Under the pieces are notes generated by a model, which was given only the letters and a program-made list of their open reading frames with translations, had not been told where the DNA came from and did not search any database. A stretch of 64,000 nt of DNA from Bacteroidota bacterium (GTDB taxonomy: Bacteria; Bacteroidota; Bacteroidia; B-17B0; Aurantibacillaceae). Position 1 is the stretch's first letter; each line of letters starts with the position of its first letter. The stretch spans positions 1 to 64,000 of the forward strand of contig JAUXTT010000011.1 in assembly GCA_030684395.1 (NCBI GenBank). Direction: 5' to 3'. Shown piece after piece: positions 37,898 through 46,033 of this stretch. Position numbers and translations under genes: made by a program.

Positions 37898-40819
37898 ATG
37901 AGATCATTTATCATTTGCTTATTTATTTCTTTCAACATAGTAGCACAGATTAGTCCCTTGCTATTCGTAAACCCTTTTATTGGAACAGGCGGACACGGTC
38001 ATACTTTTCCCGGAGCTACGGTTCCATTTGGAATGGTTCAGTTAAGTCCTGACACACGTATTGATGGAAGCTGGGACGGGTGCAGTGGTTATCATTATAG
38101 TGATTCAATCATTTATGGTTTTTCCCATACACATTTAAGCGGAACCGGTTGTAGCGATTTTGGCGACATTATGTTAATGCCAATGAAAGGAAATGGAAGC
38201 ATTGAAAAAGAAAAATACTCTTCACAATTCTCTCATAAAAAAGAAAAAGCAAGTGCAGGATATTATGCAGTTGATTTAAACAATGGAATAAAAGCTGAAT
38301 TAACAAGCACAACCCGCGTTGGAATCCACCAGTATACGTTTCCTAAAAAAGAAAACGCAAACATCATTTTGGACCTTACCCATCGCGATGAAACTGTTAG
38401 CTCCTATGTAAAGGTAACGGGCGACAAAACAATCGAAGGATCGCGTTCGAGCAAAGCCTGGGCAAGTATGCAGCATATTTATTATGCGATTGAATTTTCC
38501 GAACCAATAGAGTGGGAAATATTTTTAAATGAGAAAAGTCAAAAAGATGTTCGCTTAAAAGATAATTATTATGGCGGAAAAAATGTAAAAGCGGTATTCA
38601 ATTTCAAAAAACTCAGCAAACCACTGATCATTAAAGTTGGAATATCAAATGTAAGTGCTGAAGGAGCAAAGAAAAATCTGCAAGCTGAAGGGGCATCTTG
38701 GGATTTTGAAACATACAAAAAAGCTGCTGAAAAACTCTGGACAACCGAACTTAATAAAATTCAGATCAGCTTTAGCAATGATGATAAGCCTTTCAATTTT
38801 TATACCGCATTGTATCATTGTATGATACATCCTTCCATTGCCAACGATATAGATGGTAATTACCGCGGAAGAGATCAGAAGATCCACAAAGCCGAAGGAC
38901 ATGACTATTACTCCGTATTTTCTTTGTGGGACACTTACAGATCCTTGCATCCGCTGCTTACATTGATCGATAAAAAACGTACAGAAGATATTATTAAAAC
39001 ATTTATTCTGCAGTACGAACAAGGTGGTCGTTTACCAGTATGGGAATTAGCAAGTAATGAAACTGAGTGTATGATTGGTTACCATTCCGTTTCGGTAATT
39101 TCGGATGCTTATGTAAAAGGAATCACTGGCTATGATGTTGAAAAAGCATTTACAGCAATGAAGGCAAGTGCAATGCAAGATCATTTTGGATTAAATGCTT
39201 ACAAAAAAAACAATGTGATCACAATAGACGACGAATCGGAATCTGTTTCAAGAACCTTAGAGTACGCTTATGATGACTGGTGTATAGCTCAGGTAGCAAA
39301 AAAACTAAAAAAAGATGATGATTATAAAACATTCATAAAACGTTCGCAATCCTGGAAAAATGTATTTGACACTCAATCTCATTTTATGAGGGCACGCAAA
39401 AATGGAGACTGGCAAAATCCTTTTGATCCGCGAGAAGTCAATAATAATTTTACTGAAGCGAACTCTTGGCAGTATTCCTTTTACGTCCCTCACGATATAC
39501 AAAGTTTGATTGCAGAGTATGGAAGTACTTCACTGTTTGAAAAACAATTAGACAAGTTGTTTACCGTAAGTTCCAAAACAACAGGCAGAACGCAAAGTGA
39601 TATAACCGGCTTGATAGGTCAGTATGCGCATGGTAATGAACCGAGTCATCACATGGCATATTTGTATAATTATACAGGAAGCTATAATAAAACGGTAAAA
39701 TATATAGATTCGATTTGCAAGCATTTTTACAAGAATGATCCTGATGGATTAATAGGCAATGAAGATTGTGGTCAAATGAGTGCATGGTATGTACTTTCAT
39801 CATTAGGAATTTATCAGGTATGTCCGGGCTCAACAGATTTTATTTTAGGAAAGCCACAGTTCAATGAAGCAACAATAACAACTTATGACAACACGAAATT
39901 TAAAATAACAAAAAACAAAGAGTATAATTTCAATAACGCATCGGGAACAACATTTACACTTAATAATGTTCCTTATAATAAACTATACGTTGATCACGCC
40001 GATATATTAAAAGGAGGAAACTTAAACTTTATTGCTCCGGCACTAAACAATGTTCCTGATAGCTTAAGTACACATTTTATTTCCCCAAAATCAAAGGTTG
40101 ATGGCAATCCTTTAACACCAATGCCAATAATTCATTCGACCAGTAAACTTTTCAGTGATTCATTGCGGGTAGTATTGATCAATACTTCTAAAAAAGCTGA
40201 ACTATATTATAGAACTGACAGTACTCAAAACTTTAAGAAATATGAAAAACCCTTTAATATAAACACAAGCAGTTGTGTGGAAGCTTATTCCATAATAAAA
40301 GAAAACAAAAGCGGAATTGCAAAAGGATTCTTTGTAAAAAGACCCCACAATTGGAAAATAAACATTACCAATAAATACAACAAACAATACGATGCTGATG
40401 GTGACATTGGAATCATTGACGGACTAAGAGGCGATACGAATTGGAAAAAAGGAAATTGGCAAGGTTATCAATCAACAAATTTTGAAGCTATTGTTGACAT
40501 GAATGAAGTCAAAGAAATTTCATTTGTAGGTGCCGGTTTTTTACAAGACACCCGTGCCTGGATAATTTTCCCTACCCAACTGGAAGTGTATACCTCAATT
40601 GATGGAATCGATTTTGAAAAAGCAGGTGTTTTTGAAAACAAAATCGACGCAGACAATTATGAAGTACAACTAACAGAATTAGGTGGAAACATAAACACAA
40701 AAAATAAAAAAGTACGTTACATTAAATTTCTTGCAAAGAATTTCGGAAAACTACCTGACTGGCACGCCGGTAAAGGAGATGATGCTTTTATTTTTGTGGA
40801 TGAGCTTATTATTAAGTAA
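37898..40819 (+). CDS. GH92 alpha-mannosidase with C-terminal chitobiase-like and discoidin-like domains
   Basis: The chosen ATG gives MRSFIICLFISFNIVAQ, a clean signal peptide, and 973 residues; an upstream TTG start is less likely. Signature GH92 segments are present: FIGTGGHGHTFPGATVPFGM, GYHYSD..GFSHTHLSGTG, YSVFSLWDTYRSLHPLL, WELASNETECMIGYH, GNEPSHHMAYLYNYTG and GNEDCGQMSAWYVLSSLG, the last holding the expected catalytic acid. After about residue 720 come a chitobiase-like segment and a discoidin (F5/8 type C)-like domain (WQGYQSTNFEAIVDMNEVKEI, YIKFLAKNFG). GH92 enzymes are calcium-dependent exo-mannosidases, usually alpha-1,2; the linkage is not decided here. Placement after the TonB receptor suggests a small mannoside-use operon. 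Confidence 0.95.
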   Translation: MRSFIICLFISFNIVAQISPLLFVNPFIGTGGHGHTFPGATVPFGMVQLSPDTRIDGSWDGCSGYHYSDSIIYGFSHTHLSGTGCSDFGDIMLMPMKGNGSIEKEKYSSQFSHKKEKASAGYYAVDLNNGIKAELTSTTRVGIHQYTFPKKENANIILDLTHRDETVSSYVKVTGDKTIEGSRSSKAWASMQHIYYAIEFSEPIEWEIFLNEKSQKDVRLKDNYYGGKNVKAVFNFKKLSKPLIIKVGISNVSAEGAKKNLQAEGASWDFETYKKAAEKLWTTELNKIQISFSNDDKPFNFYTALYHCMIHPSIANDIDGNYRGRDQKIHKAEGHDYYSVFSLWDTYRSLHPLLTLIDKKRTEDIIKTFILQYEQGGRLPVWELASNETECMIGYHSVSVISDAYVKGITGYDVEKAFTAMKASAMQDHFGLNAYKKNNVITIDDESESVSRTLEYAYDDWCIAQVAKKLKKDDDYKTFIKRSQSWKNVFDTQSHFMRARKNGDWQNPFDPREVNNNFTEANSWQYSFYVPHDIQSLIAEYGSTSLFEKQLDKLFTVSSKTTGRTQSDITGLIGQYAHGNEPSHHMAYLYNYTGSYNKTVKYIDSICKHFYKNDPDGLIGNEDCGQMSAWYVLSSLGIYQVCPGSTDFILGKPQFNEATITTYDNTKFKITKNKEYNFNNASGTTFTLNNVPYNKLYVDHADILKGGNLNFIAPALNNVPDSLSTHFISPKSKVDGNPLTPMPIIHSTSKLFSDSLRVVLINTSKKAELYYRTDSTQNFKKYEKPFNINTSSCVEAYSIIKENKSGIAKGFFVKRPHNWKINITNKYNKQYDADGDIGIIDGLRGDTNWKKGNWQGYQSTNFEAIVDMNEVKEISFVGAGFLQDTRAWIIFPTQLEVYTSIDGIDFEKAGVFENKIDADNYEVQLTELGGNINTKNKKVRYIKFLAKNFGKLPDWHAGKGDDAFIFVDELIIK

Positions 40820-40871
40820 GTAGTATTGAGTTGGGAGTTTTGAGATAGAAGTGAGAAATTTAAACTCAAAA

Positions 40872-41489
40872 CTACTTCGCGTATTTCCAATGCCTGTGTT
40901 TTCCTTCAGCAATCCATTCTAAAGCCGTTTCCAATCTTTTCTCACGTGTAGCTTCGGTTTTCGCATCAACCAACCATTCTATATATTCTTTTCTTTTACC
41001 GGGAGTGAATGCATCAAATTGGTTTTTTGCTTTAGTATCTCGTTTAAGAACTGTTGCAAACCATGTTGGGATTTCCATTTCCGTTTTTACTACGGCCTTT
41101 ACTTTTGATGGCAATTTAACGCCATCGTTATTCAGTTTCATGGCCTCTTTTATATAGGCAATCATTTTTTTATCCGATGGGAGATCTTTAACGGAAGTTA
41201 TTCTACCCAAATGCCCCATCGACACCTCAGTTTTTGCCATCCCAACCAATTTGTCTGCATCCTTCATCAAAGAGGCTTTCCAAAAACTGAAAGCGCAATG
41301 TTGTTTAAAGGAAGCCATGCTACACATCATTGTGCCTTTATAATCGAAATGCGGAAAACTCCACTTCATTGTTTCTTCTACCTCTGGACATGCAGTATGA
41401 ATGAGTCCTCTAATATGCGTTAAAATTGGTTTTGCAAAGTCTGCAGACTTTGCAATATATGCATCTATACGTTTATCCTTTTTTGTCAT
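40872..41489 (-). CDS. YdeI/OmpD-associated family protein (DUF1801-type)
   Basis: A 205-residue cytosolic protein. The N-terminal DUF1801-like fold (about 10-110) is visible as ILTHIRGLIHTACPEVEETMKWSFPHFDYKG and CAFSFWKASL. The C-terminal YdeI segment (about 145-200) is WFATVLKRDTKAKNQFDAFTPGKRKEYIEWL and TREKRLETALEWIAEGK. The family is widespread and has no established enzymatic role. It starts 35 bp after the kinase gene stop on the same strand, so read-through from the kinase gene is possible. Confidence 0.88.
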   Translation of the reverse strand: MTKKDKRIDAYIAKSADFAKPILTHIRGLIHTACPEVEETMKWSFPHFDYKGTMMCSMASFKQHCAFSFWKASLMKDADKLVGMAKTEVSMGHLGRITSVKDLPSDKKMIAYIKEAMKLNNDGVKLPSKVKAVVKTEMEIPTWFATVLKRDTKAKNQFDAFTPGKRKEYIEWLVDAKTEATREKRLETALEWIAEGKHRHWKYAK

Positions 41490-41524
41490 GAAAAATAAAT
41501 TATCAGTTCTATAAAAATTACAAT

Positions 41525-42961
41525 TTAAAATTCCTTCTCAAAGATCAGAGAGATCGAAGTGCCTTTTTCCCGCTCAACCAATACTTCCGCATCAATCTGG
41601 TCGGCTAACAAATAAACCAATTGCATTCCAAAACTTGACTTAGTTTTTGTTTTGTAGTTTTTGGGCAACCCCACTCCATCATCAGAAATGATTAATTTAT
41701 TACCCGAGGTGCTTATGGTAATTTGCCCTTTATCGTGTTCAAATGCGTATTTAAATGAATTACTAATCACTTCGTTCATGATCAATCCAATCGGGATCAT
41801 TTTATCAATTTCAAATGAAAAATCCGGCGGAACTTCAAGGTTCAGTTTTACGAACCCGTTATTATATGAACTCTGCAATTTACTGAATAAATGCCGCGAG
41901 TATTTAGCAAGGTTTATATTACTCAAATCAGAACTTGCGTAAAGCATTTCATGTATCAAAGCCATGGAAACAATTCTGTTTTGACTTTCTGCAACCACTT
42001 CTGAGAAATTTTTATTATTTGCTTTATCGGCATGTAACTTCAAAAGGCTTGTAATTATTTGAAGATTATTTTTTACCCTATGGTGAATTTCTTTTAGGAG
42101 TGTTTCCTTTTCTTTAAGAGTGGAAGCAATTTTTTCTTCCGTTTTTTTTCTTTCAAAAAACAAAGGGATATCATACTTTTTTTCTACTTTTCGTTTTTGG
42201 TCCTTTTTATGAAGGTACTCACTGATCCTGCTTGGTGGAGCCATTATAAAGGTGCAGGTCTTATCTCCTTTAGCTCTACAGCTAATCTCAACAGAGGTAA
42301 GTTCAATCCCAAAACTCTCTTCACACCAACCTGACGAATATCCTGCATTCATTGAACATACAGGGAAATTTGTTTTCTCCTTTGCCTTGATCCACGAATC
42401 CGCCTCAAAAGAAAAAGGGTGATTATACTTTATAAAAAAATTCTCATCAGGACTGGGTTTACTCTCAGGTAAAATCTCTACAAAGGCCCAACCTGTATAT
42501 GCAAAATGAACTGGTCCGGCAGAAAGTTTAGAAATAGGATCCTTCAACTTCATTTTAGTGTGAAAATTTTTAGCGTCCTGCTTCCCAATTAAATGAGACA
42601 TGTCAAACAACATGTTTCTTCCGATCTTTATTGCTTCCGGAGTTGGACGATCAGAATATAATTGAATAATATTTTTAAGAAAATCATTTGCAAGTGACTC
42701 GGCTCTCATTAACACATAACGCTGTCCGTTTACTTCTATCTTTGACAAACTTGGGTTTGCCTTAAATGATTGAAAATACTTTTTTACTGTTTCAGAAGCC
42801 TTATCAAATATGGGTTCAAAAGCCTTAGGAGTTTTAACCGTCCTTTTATTGGTATAAAACACATTCTTCTTTTTCCGTAAAACATCATTTTCCTTCTCCA
42901 GTTCAGAAATACGTTTTTTAAGACTTTGAATACTCTCCCGGGATTTCATTTTTGGTACCAT
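41525..42961 (-). CDS. Cytoplasmic sensor histidine kinase with XylR_N/V4R sensory domain
   Basis: A 478-residue soluble kinase without membrane helices. An N-terminal coiled coil (about 8-35) precedes an XylR_N-like segment (about 50-170). A V4R domain follows (about 180-245; CSMNAGYSSGWCEESFG, VEISCRAKGDKTCTF) with Cys202, Cys213, Cys228 and Cys236 as possible metal or ligand positions. The HisKA_2 dimerisation box is EIHHRVKNNLQ (phosphoacceptor His293 or His294), and the ATPase domain has NEVISNSFKYAF, ISDDGVGLP and GMQLVYLLADQ. V4R domains bind small hydrophobic effectors in XylR-type regulators; the ligand here is unknown. No response regulator is adjacent. It begins 28 bp after the symporter gene stop on the same strand. 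Confidence 0.92.
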   Translation of the reverse strand: MVPKMKSRESIQSLKKRISELEKENDVLRKKKNVFYTNKRTVKTPKAFEPIFDKASETVKKYFQSFKANPSLSKIEVNGQRYVLMRAESLANDFLKNIIQLYSDRPTPEAIKIGRNMLFDMSHLIGKQDAKNFHTKMKLKDPISKLSAGPVHFAYTGWAFVEILPESKPSPDENFFIKYNHPFSFEADSWIKAKEKTNFPVCSMNAGYSSGWCEESFGIELTSVEISCRAKGDKTCTFIMAPPSRISEYLHKKDQKRKVEKKYDIPLFFERKKTEEKIASTLKEKETLLKEIHHRVKNNLQIITSLLKLHADKANNKNFSEVVAESQNRIVSMALIHEMLYASSDLSNINLAKYSRHLFSKLQSSYNNGFVKLNLEVPPDFSFEIDKMIPIGLIMNEVISNSFKYAFEHDKGQITISTSGNKLIISDDGVGLPKNYKTKTKSSFGMQLVYLLADQIDAEVLVEREKGTSISLIFEKEF

Positions 42962-42989
42962 TTATTCTTAGTAAAGGTATACAAAGCAT

Positions 42990-44486
42990 TTAATGTTTTA
43001 TACTTTTTGCGGTGAATTTAGTTATCGCTAAAAGGCCCGCTAATGTTATCAATCCATTCCATATGATTAATTCATTACCGACCTCATATCCACCAAACCA
43101 TGCTTTGGAATTAGTACTTAAGGTGTAACAAAAAATGGGAGCAACAACGCATACCAGAGGAACTAATTTATCGCGCAAATTCATTTTAAAGATCAAGCCA
43201 TAAGAGAACAAGCCTAATAACGGTCCATATGTATATCCTGCAATTTTCAATATAGTATCAATAATTGCACTATTATTCAATGCTTCAAAGATTAAAATTA
43301 CAGCCCACAACACAACTGCAAAACCAATATGTATAACATGTCTGTAATTCGCCTTTTTCTTATCACTTAGTTTTTCTTTTTTATCCAGTTCAAACATATC
43401 CACGTACATGGATGTAGTAAGTGTGGTAAGTACCGAATCTGCGCTACTAAAAGTTGCTGCAGTTAATCCAATAATAAAAACTAAACCCGCGAAAATTCCT
43501 AAATGATTAAGGGCGAGATTTGGGAATACTTTATCCGTAATTACTTTACCCGTTTCAGCGTTCATTGGAAGAGCAACTCCCGTTTGATTGTAGTACAAGT
43601 ACAACATAGCTCCTAAGGCAAGAAAAAATATATTCACAATTATTAATACTATACTAAACCAAAACATATTTTTCTGAGCTTCTCCGAGTGATTTCATACT
43701 CAGGTTTTTCTGCATCATGTTCTGATCGAGACCTGTCATAGTAACCGCAATAAATATTCCTCCCAAAAATTGCTTCGGAAAAAATGAAGTTGCCTTCCAG
43801 TCCCAGAAAAACATTTTAGAATAGCCCGAATCCGAGATCTTCGTTATTGAATCTCCAACAGACCAACCGGTATGATTCATAATGGCTACAATAGAGAGGA
43901 TGACACCCAAAATCAAAAACAAAGATTGAAAAGTATCCGTCCAAACCAGGGTTTTAATTCCGCCCTTGTAAGTATATAAAAGCATGAGTGCTATAATAAC
44001 CGAAACACTCACCGCAAAAGGCACATGCATTCCATCTATTCTATCAAAAACAAAATACTGTATAACTCCGGCTGCTAAAAATAAACGGCCGGCTGCTCCC
44101 AATATTCTTGACAAAATAAAAAAACTAGCTCCCGTTTTTTGAGTAATTCTCCCGAACCTCTTTTCGAGATAGGTATAAATTGAAAGTAAATTCATTTTAT
44201 AATACAAAGGAAGCAGCACATGAGAAATAATCAGATAGCCAAAAAAGTATCCCAGCACTAATTGCATATAGGAAAAACCCGAACTATTCACCGCTCCGGG
44301 CACTGAAATATATGTTACTCCCGAAAGCGAATCTCCCAACATTCCAAATGCCACTGCATACCATGGAGACGATTTATTTCCAATAAAGTAAGAATCGGCA
44401 TTACTATTTCTCGACGTAAACCAAGCAATGAGCAACAAAAAACCAAAATAACCGAGAATGCATAAAATAATGAGGGTACTTGACAT
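42990..44486 (-). CDS. Sodium:solute symporter (SSS family)
   Basis: A 498-residue inner-membrane transporter with about 13 hydrophobic helices. Family features are visible: YFIGNKSSPWYAVAFGMLGDSLSGVTYISVPG near helix 1, YLEKRFG in the first loop, YTYKGGIKTLVWTDTFQ, and TAATFSSADSVLTTLTTSMYVD in helix 8, which carries the Ser residues of the second sodium site. The substrate cannot be read from sequence. The order symporter, V4R kinase, YdeI on one strand with short gaps suggests an operon in which the kinase could sense the transported compound or a product; this is inference. Confidence 0.93.
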   Translation of the reverse strand: MSSTLIILCILGYFGFLLLIAWFTSRNSNADSYFIGNKSSPWYAVAFGMLGDSLSGVTYISVPGAVNSSGFSYMQLVLGYFFGYLIISHVLLPLYYKMNLLSIYTYLEKRFGRITQKTGASFFILSRILGAAGRLFLAAGVIQYFVFDRIDGMHVPFAVSVSVIIALMLLYTYKGGIKTLVWTDTFQSLFLILGVILSIVAIMNHTGWSVGDSITKISDSGYSKMFFWDWKATSFFPKQFLGGIFIAVTMTGLDQNMMQKNLSMKSLGEAQKNMFWFSIVLIIVNIFFLALGAMLYLYYNQTGVALPMNAETGKVITDKVFPNLALNHLGIFAGLVFIIGLTAATFSSADSVLTTLTTSMYVDMFELDKKEKLSDKKKANYRHVIHIGFAVVLWAVILIFEALNNSAIIDTILKIAGYTYGPLLGLFSYGLIFKMNLRDKLVPLVCVVAPIFCYTLSTNSKAWFGGYEVGNELIIWNGLITLAGLLAITKFTAKSIKH

Positions 44487-44609
44487 AGGGCTAATTTCGC
44501 CTTTATATCAATTAAAATTGAGCCTGGTCAGCTTAGTTCTTCACAGAAAAATGTTTACTAAAAGAGTATAAATTTATTGCCCAAATTCTAAAGTCGAATG
44601 TAATTGATT

Positions 44610-44617
44610 TACCTTTG
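44610..44617 (+). promoter_or_regulatory. -7-like element at recR
   Basis: TACCTTTG matches TAnnTTTG and ends only 4 bp before the recR ATG at 44622. A start site at normal spacing would fall at the start codon. No TTG is at the expected upstream distance, so support is moderate. Confidence 0.4.
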
Positions 44618-44621
44618 CAGG

Positions 44622-45239
44622 ATGGATTTTTCTTCCAAATTAATAGAACGGGCTGTAAACGAATTTGCGCAATTACCTGGTGTAGGAAAAAAAACTGCTT
44701 TGCGTTTTGTTTTACACATGCTAAAAAAAGAAGCTTCGGAGGTTGAGAATTTTTCCGAGGCCATTCTAAGGTTAAAAAATGAGATCTGTTTTTGTAAAAA
44801 TTGTTTTAATATCTCAGACAAAGAACTATGCGATATTTGCTCTAACCCAACCAGGGATGCTAAAATAATTTGTGTAGTGCAGGATATACGTGATGTGATG
44901 GCTATTGAAAACACCGGGCTTTTCCGTGGGCACTACCATATTTTAGGAGGGATCATTTCTCCAATGGACGGGATTGGTCCTGCTAATTTAACTGTAGAAC
45001 CATTAGTTAAAAAAATTGAAGCAACAGGAGTTCAGGAAATCATTATGGCCCTTCCGGCAACTATGGAAGGGGAAACAACGAACTTCTATATCTATAAAAA
45101 AATAGCTCCTTTTAATATTGCGGTATCAACCATTGCCAGGGGGATTGCTATTGGAGATGAGCTGGAATACGCTGATGAAGTGACCCTTGGAAGATCTATC
45201 CAATTCCGGATTCCTTATTCCAACCAAATTCTAAAGTAG
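44622..45239 (+). CDS. recR: Recombination mediator protein RecR
   Basis: A 205-residue protein acting with RecO/RecF to load RecA at single-strand gaps. The helix-hairpin-helix ([17 protein letters not shown]), the four-cysteine zinc finger ([18 protein letters not shown]) and the Toprim domain ([32 protein letters not shown]) are in the normal order, and the C-terminal Walker-like [18 protein letters not shown] is present. The ATG at 44622 is preferred to one six codons upstream, because family members start with a DFSSKLIE-like sequence and the -7-like box lies between the two. Confidence 0.97.
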   Translation: MDFSSKLIERAVNEFAQLPGVGKKTALRFVLHMLKKEASEVENFSEAILRLKNEICFCKNCFNISDKELCDICSNPTRDAKIICVVQDIRDVMAIENTGLFRGHYHILGGIISPMDGIGPANLTVEPLVKKIEATGVQEIIMALPATMEGETTNFYIYKKIAPFNIAVSTIARGIAIGDELEYADEVTLGRSIQFRIPYSNQILK

Positions 45240-45247
45240 AATTAAAG

Positions 45248-45271
45248 AAGTTTCAGGAAACTTGCTTTTTT
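45248..45271 (+). terminator. Probable terminator of recR
   Basis: A short stem AAGTTT/AAACTT with loop CAGG is followed by GC and six T residues. The stem is only 6 bp, so confidence is limited. Confidence 0.4.
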
Positions 45272-45410
45272 GTCGTTAACCTCCTATTTAATCCCGGAAT
45301 CTATCGGGAATTGCTCGCCTAAAAAATCAATTTTCCAGAAGTTTCCTAACAACCCTTTGATTTTGTTTAGCGATTGCGTACTTTAGGATGTACTCTATTG
45401 TAAAAATAGT

Positions 45411-46031
45411 ATGGGAAAGAGTGTAAAAAGCAAAGGTATTTATTGTTTGGAAGGACTCTGGGATCATAGCAACATCCAGGACAAAACTTCTGTACAACCT
45501 GTATTGGAATTATTAAAGAGAACAGGTCATTGCGATTACATGTATCATGATTGCGCTACCCGGGAAGAGTTGGATTTCTTTCTAAAAAAATGGCAATCAA
45601 AAAAGATCAATAGTAAATTCCCAATCTTGTACCTTGCTTTTCATGGAGAAGAAGGCTGCATATTTGTGGAAAACAATTCCAGGTACACTCTTTTAGAACT
45701 GGCAGAAATACTGGCTGATCAATGCATGGGAAAAGTAATTTATTTCGGTTCCTGTTCTACTTTGAACATTGATAAACGAAAAATAAAATCCTTTCTGCAA
45801 AAAACAAAAGCTATTGCTGCCATTGGGTACAAAATAGAAATAGACTGGATCCAATCTACAGCTTGCGACCTGTTTGTGTTTGAAGCATTACAACAAGATA
45901 AATTGGATTCACAGGGAATTAATAAGATCCATAAAAAAATAGTCCATGATTATGGCGATCTGCATAAAAAACTTGATCTAAGAATAGTAGTAAATGACCG
46001 CCAGAATTTTCCCCGCAAAAGGAACACTTAA
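45411..46031 (+). CDS. Caspase/CHAT-like stand-alone protein (DUF6642-like), putative peptidase
   Basis: A 206-residue soluble protein. Two motifs have the layout of clan CD (caspase/CHAT) peptidases: His78 in ILYLAFHGEEG after a hydrophobic strand, and Cys115 in VIYFGSCSTL after the next one, 37 residues later. The N-terminus (KGIYCLEGLWDH) and C-terminus show no extra domain. I believe it matches the family called DUF6642, from memory. Unlike most CHAT effectors it has no fused sensor and no partner gene. It converges with recQ, with stops 2 bp apart. A proteolytic or stress/defence role is a hypothesis; it could equally be a non-catalytic relative. Confidence 0.62.
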   Translation: MGKSVKSKGIYCLEGLWDHSNIQDKTSVQPVLELLKRTGHCDYMYHDCATREELDFFLKKWQSKKINSKFPILYLAFHGEEGCIFVENNSRYTLLELAEILADQCMGKVIYFGSCSTLNIDKRKIKSFLQKTKAIAAIGYKIEIDWIQSTACDLFVFEALQQDKLDSQGINKIHKKIVHDYGDLHKKLDLRIVVNDRQNFPRKRNT

Positions 46032-46033
46032 TT

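Noticed and set aside
40836-40873. Hairpin AGTTTTGAG/CTCAAAACT between the GH92 and YdeI genes as a terminator
   Set aside because: The loop is 20 nt, the stem 9 bp and no T-run follows on either strand. Termination there is not supported.
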